NCBI RefSeq assembly: GCF_011075055.1
Contig: NW_025401104.1
Span: forward strand, 434,001-498,000
DNA length: 64,000 nucleotides
Reading direction: 5' to 3'
Source: Mangifera indica
Taxonomy: Eukaryota; Streptophyta; Magnoliopsida; Sapindales; Anacardiaceae
The translations under genes were made by a program, and so were the position numbers. Positions 59,781-64,000 of the stretch are shown in pieces (position 1 is the first letter of the stretch; the number at the start of each line of letters is the position of its first letter). A model generated the notes under the pieces. That model had not been told where the DNA came from, searched no databases, and saw only the letters and a program-made list of their open reading frames with translations.

Positions 59781-60196
59781 AAAGTTTGAGGAAGCAGCAA
59801 AAACCAGTGAGTCAATCTTCTATATATATTTCTCTTCAAACTCATATATTTTCTTTAATTAGTTCATTAATTTAAAACAATGGATTTGTACATTGTGAGT
59901 GAGTCTACGCTTACGCTTGTTGGAATCACCACAAACAAGTGAGCCCATTTGTTTATATTAATTCCATCAATTAATATCTCTTTGTATAAAATAAATTCAT
60001 GTGTGTATTCATAATTATGCAAGATAACTGATTCAACTGATAACAAGCAATAATTTTGATAATTTTTGTAGAAGAGCAGACGGCAGCAGCACATGGCAAC
60101 ATGATTAATAGAATGAATTACTCTATTAAAGTCGGTGTTATAGGAAGCCCCTCACCACCTGACAATCACGGTCTCGGTGCTATCAATAACCCATAA
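59781..60196 (+). pseudogene. Peptide gene copy F, promoter and signal peptide deleted
   Basis: Same deletion join as copy C (ctcccaaaagtttg, then aggaagcagcaaaaacca). The exon-1 remnant ends at 59805 with donor GTGAGT. Exon 2 is 60072-60196, open, and reads EQTAAAHGNM, then NYSIKVGV, GSPSPPDNH and GLGAINNP. Without promoter and start it is dead. The intact exon 2 suggests the loss is recent or that exon 2 is kept alike by gene conversion. Confidence 0.8.
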
Positions 60197-62380
60197 TAAA
60201 GTGATGCATGAGGTGGCAAGTTGCTCAATCGATCAGCTTTTGTTATTAAAATAAGTGTTTCCTTGTATTCGGTTCATCATGTGTGCTATTTCTGTCTACA
60301 TACAAATATTATACATAATTTATATAAATGTTGTTCACGTAATGTCTTCGTATTTTTCTTAATTAATATCAGTCGTCTTCTTTAGTTTATAGCCAATTCA
60401 TGTAATATCTATGGTTTCACATTTTCCTCTTATCATAAGAATCAATTCAGAAGAAAATCTATATTGTTAGATCTGGGTATTTTTTCTCTATAAAGTATCA
60501 TGTATGAGGTTTATTGACAAGACTACTTTTTCATGATTACGTTTCGATGGTTAAATTAAAAAGTAACGACCATATTGTATTCATTCAAAGAATGGAAGAT
60601 CTAAATTTAATTCCGCGATACAAAACCTTTCAAAGAAAGATGATTTAAAGATATTTTGAAAACCATCATTCTATATAAATGTTTTTAAATTTAATTCTAA
60701 ATATTTAAATTTAATTCTGCCATACAAAACCATTCAAAGAAAAACGAGCGAAAGTTTGTCTTTCCATAGTTAATAACCAATTCAAAGATATTTTTGTTAG
60801 AGGATATACACAGACCTGAAAGATAGATAAGATTCTAAAGAAGTTGTAAGAAGTGTCTATATAGGAAGTTTTTTAGATATTTGAAAGCTATGATAAAGTG
60901 TTTCTAAAACTTTGAAGCTCTTTTATAACCTACCCTGATTGTATTCTTTATTCTTGGTGTGTCATCAAACTTCATGGAAAAAATTTTCTGAGGTGTCAAA
61001 TCTATTCAAAGGGCTCCATCTACAACAATAAATAACAAATGGATAATTGAATTTTTTTAAACCTTTTTTAATCGTGTGTACAGATATGTCATTCATCTAA
61101 ACCCTAAACAAAAATACCATAATAGTAATTCATTTCCTTAAATACCCTGTTAATGTAACTTATGCAGAAAAAGAGAATATTATCTCTCTCTTGTCCTTAA
61201 CCTTCCAGTAAGTGACGAAATCTCTGTAGCATGAAAAAAATTTCTTTAACAGAGATTACACCTGTGATTGAACAATAAAACCCATGGGAAAGCCATTATA
61301 AATAATTCAACTTTGACATAAGGAAGGGAGAGACAAAATTGTCAATTTACTTAGGGAATTAACATCCTTTGCAAAGATTTCACAGCAAAATCATTCACAT
61401 TCAACTCAGTCTTGATTCAAGCTCATATTTTAATGTGTTTTTTTAATGAACATTTGAAAATCAGATAATGTATGGTAGACTCATGTTTATGACTTCATGT
61501 GAAATATAATTTTGTTATGATTTTATATTATTAGACTATTTAATATTGTGATTTCATGTTGTTTTATTGTTTAAAGTTGTTATAATATTGTTTAATATTG
61601 CATTGACAGTTAAAAAATATAAAAATTCAGGTCTAGATAAAAATCAGATGAAGAACAGGTTGGTATTAACGCCTACCCATTGAATTTTTTTTTTTTATGT
61701 CTATTTAAACATAGTTTATATTCCTTTCAATTCCTTTATCCATCCTCTTGTTTAGGAAGTGGTGGTAGAGTTCCTAGGTTGGTGGATTTATCCTTTAAGC
61801 CTTGATTATGCTTATGTTCCAATTTGATGTCATTTCAATCTGTGTACTGTTTTCTTTATCTTAGTAGGGAGTTGTATAAAAATTACAAAATTGCCACTAC
61901 CATTTTCTTCCATTTTTTATTGCCTGCCTTGATCATAATTTGTACATCATTTGATGATATGATAGTTTAATGTGTTATAAATTATATGTGTATGAAGCTT
62001 AGCTACATTGGTTTGCATTTGAGGCCTAATTTGAAGAAATTGTAAAGTAGTGCAATCTGGAGTGAATAATATTTTCTAGCTCACCCCTTTATGGATTTAT
62101 TGCTCATGCAAGGTGTTATGCATCAGTTTGGTACTAGAGCATTGGTTGTTTTGCAAGCTAACAGTGATTTTTTTATTTTGGAGTTATTATTTTTTATCGA
62201 GAGAATACTGCACCATGAGAACTGTTTACAGCACATATATTTTGCCAAAACACAGATGTTTTTAGGTTTATTTTTAGTTAAGATGGAAAAAGCTAAATTT
62301 AAGATTCTTTAATGGAGAGCAATGGATTGAAGGTGATGATACTGTGACAAGATATGTTGATGGAAATAAGATAGGTATAT
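60197..62380 (+). mobile_element. 3' flank of copy F and Mutator-like 5' fragment, unit 5
   Basis: Collinear with 46021-48200. The Mutator-like part starts near 61041 with a damaged GGATAATTGAA. The transposase start near 62282 is shifted by an extra A (attctttaatgg). This stretch has many single-base gains and losses against three other copies. Confidence 0.55.
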
Positions 62381-62472
62381 TGTGAATCTATGACATAAAA
62401 CTAATGGCAGTCCTTGTAATTAAGAATCAAAAGTACAGGCTAGTACTTGATTGTCCAAGTGCTTTTTGTCTT
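62381..62472 (+). repeat. Left fragment of the same LTR as at 48201
   Basis: TGTGAATCTATGACATAAAA and about 70 more bases match the start of the solo LTR; the flank here is tatat rather than gatgt. It breaks into gene-G upstream sequence. Confidence 0.65.
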
Positions 62473-62670
62473 TTTTTATAAAGTCTGTCTCACTTTACAC
62501 AATTTATATTCTAATGGTAGATTAAGAAAAAGTGTTAAAACTGGTAAGACAGTAGGACAACTGAAAGATTAGGCAGAAAAATATCAAGATAGGTCACATT
62601 TGGGTGAAATATTATTGAATCTCTGTCCTCATATCGCTCTTAGGGTTTATAAGAAATGTATGAAACCACA
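62473..62670 (+). other. Alternating patch of LTR and gene-upstream sequence
   Basis: 62473-62597 follows the E upstream block (51985-52110); 62598-62665 follows the LTR (about 48400-48475); after 62666 it is upstream block again. Both sources are used in collinear order with gaps, as if two aligned sequences had been merged. Confidence 0.6.
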
Positions 62671-63255
62671 TTGTTTTGTTTAGTTACAAGCTAAAAAAAT
62701 AGCGTTGTGTAGGATACTCAAGAATTCATGGGTCAACTTTGATTTCTTAGAGAGATGAATTAAAATTAGACCAAGACCCTACTAGTTCCGCCAAAATTTC
62801 AACTAAAGTATATCCAATATTTGTCAATTCAGATAGAAACCAGAATTTATAATCGGATACCTAGTGATTTCAACTCCAATCATGTAATTTGCTCTTAACC
62901 CTAGCAGAGACTAAGCCACAAGGGTTGAGTGGGGGTTGAAGCCCCCACTAACTTAATATTTTTTGTGTACTCTTCGACTCTTATGTTAATTAATTTATTT
63001 TCTAGTAATATATGAGAAAATTGATTTGTAATATTTTTCATTAGTAAGTCATCAAAGTGAAAAAGAAAATCTCAAATATGGAATTTTACTAAAGTTTAAA
63101 CTACGAAATTGGAAATACTTTTCAAAGTTATTGAAAATTGGAAATAATTTTCAAAGTTATTGCACCGCACAACACTTTCAAAGTGATTCGACAAAATTAC
63201 ATGCATAGAAAAAACTTTTTCCAGGAAAATTGGCACCTTAACATCTCTAATTTGC
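62671..63255 (+). repeat. Upstream block of peptide gene G
   Basis: Nearly identical to 52.20-52.77 kb. It has a short tandem duplication at about 63108-63150 (the aattggaaataattttcaaagttattg segment occurs twice). No gene. Confidence 0.7.
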
Positions 63256-63263
63256 TATAAATA
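63256..63263 (+). promoter_or_regulatory. TATA box of peptide gene G
   Basis: TATAAATA, 54 bp before the ATG. Confidence 0.6.
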
Positions 63264-63309
63264 TGTCTATATAATCAATATACCATATTCTCAAGCACAA
63301 TCAATAAAA

Positions 63310-63810
63310 ATGGCTGGCAAGTTCCCATCTGCGTACTTTCTGGTAACCTTGCTTTTAATTCTCCTCTTCTCTTCAACGATTTTTCCTTTTGCAGAAGCAG
63401 CAAAAACCAGTGAGTCAATCTTCTTTATATATTTCTCTTCAAATTCATATATTTTCTTTAATTAGTTCATTTAATTTAAAACAATGGATTTGCACATTGT
63501 GAGTGAGTCTATGCTTACGCTTGTGGAATCACCACAAACAAGTGAGCCCATTTCATTATATTAATTTCCGTCTATTAATGTCTCTTTGTGTAAAATAAAT
63601 TCATGAGTATATTCATAATTATGCAAGATAAATGATTCAACTGATAACATAGCAATAATTTCGATGATTTTTGTAGAAGAGAAGACGGCAGCAGCACATG
63701 GCCACATGATTAATGGAATTAATTACTCTATTAAAATCGGTGTTCCAGGAAGCCCCTCGCCACCTGACAATCATAGTAACGTTCCGAATAATCTCATCAA
63801 TGTCCCATAA
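63310..63810 (+). CDS. Small secreted peptide precursor, copy G (2 exons)
   Basis: Exon 1 is 63310-63409 and exon 2 is 63677-63810; intron 267 bp, phase 1. The product is 77 aa. The signal peptide is identical to copy E. The mature part differs from E at two residues only, both in exon 2: K57 to P (aaa to cca) and P73 to L (ccc to ctc). GSPSPPDNH is at residues 58-66. TATA box and leader are as in E. It is a recent duplicate of E; family and role are unknown. Confidence 0.8.
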
Positions 63811-64000
63811 CAAAGTGATGCATGAGGTGCCGAGTTGCTCAATCAATCAGCTTTTGCTATTAAAATAAGTGTTTCGTTAATGTATTTGATTTTTAAGATT
63901 CTACTCCAAGTTGGTTTATCATGTATGCTATATTTGTCTACATATAAATATTATACATAATTTATATAAATGTTGTTTACATAATGCCTTCGTATTATTC
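63811..64000 (+). repeat. 3' flank of peptide gene G
   Basis: Same sequence as after gene E (caaagtgatgcatgaggtgc ...), running to the window end. Confidence 0.7.

Noticed and set aside
62091..62312. ORF of 73 codons before the unit 5 transposase start
   Set aside because: It joins leader sequence to the first transposase codons and is open only because of local indels in this low-quality stretch.

Overview
This is nuclear DNA from a flowering plant, most likely a eudicot. It is AT-rich and intron-containing, and it holds plant-type LTR retrotransposons (Athila-like Ty3/gypsy and Ty1/copia), a CACTA element, MITEs, Mutator-like remnants and two broken copies of the mitochondrial biotin synthase gene. 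I cannot name the species. No rRNA, tRNA or CRISPR array was seen. Most of the window is transposon-derived or duplicated DNA.

The main host content is a family of very small two-exon genes for cysteine-free secreted peptides of 74-77 aa. Each has a signal peptide, a phase-1 intron just after it, and a C-terminal block of the form GSPSPPDNH. Four copies look intact (A 7082-7593, B 31622-32112, E 52828-53328, G 63310-63810). Three are broken (C near 37.2-37.65 kb, D near 45.6-46.0 kb, F near 59.8-60.2 kb). A 3'-flank relic of another lies near 16.3 kb. I do not recognise the family. The architecture and the conserved short Pro/Ser block ending in His resemble plant signalling-peptide precursors, but function is inference.

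Layout. 0-8 kb: gene A, the most divergent copy, with a CACTA element (about 1.48-5.80 kb) inserted in its upstream block; the element carries pieces of an NDR-type kinase gene. 8-12.7 kb: biotin synthase pseudogene 1, with a MITE in its upstream region. 12.7-16.7 kb: decayed repeat DNA and the peptide-gene 3' relic. 16.67-24.57 kb: a complete Athila-like element (two LTRs, 5-bp target duplication) that has lost RT, RNase H and integrase core. 24.58-28.42 kb: a minus-strand copia element lacking its 3' end. 28.8-39.5 kb: two tandem peptide units (B, C). 39.5-45.6 kb: a roughly 2-kb block repeated at 53.56-55.55 kb, then biotin synthase copy 2, whose fifth exon is broken and joined directly to exon 1 of peptide copy D. 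45.6-64 kb: peptide units D, E, F and G, separated by Mutator-like transposase fragments and a Harbinger-type MITE.

A typical unit is: upstream block of about 2.7 kb, peptide gene, 3' flank, 5' end of a Mutator-like element with a transposase N-terminal fragment, MITE, next upstream block. Switches between unit types fall at sharp breakpoints, as expected from repeated unequal recombination. Single-base indels in the last F-unit copy and an alternating patch at 62.4-62.7 kb suggest that part of the right end is a consensus or assembly problem rather than biology.
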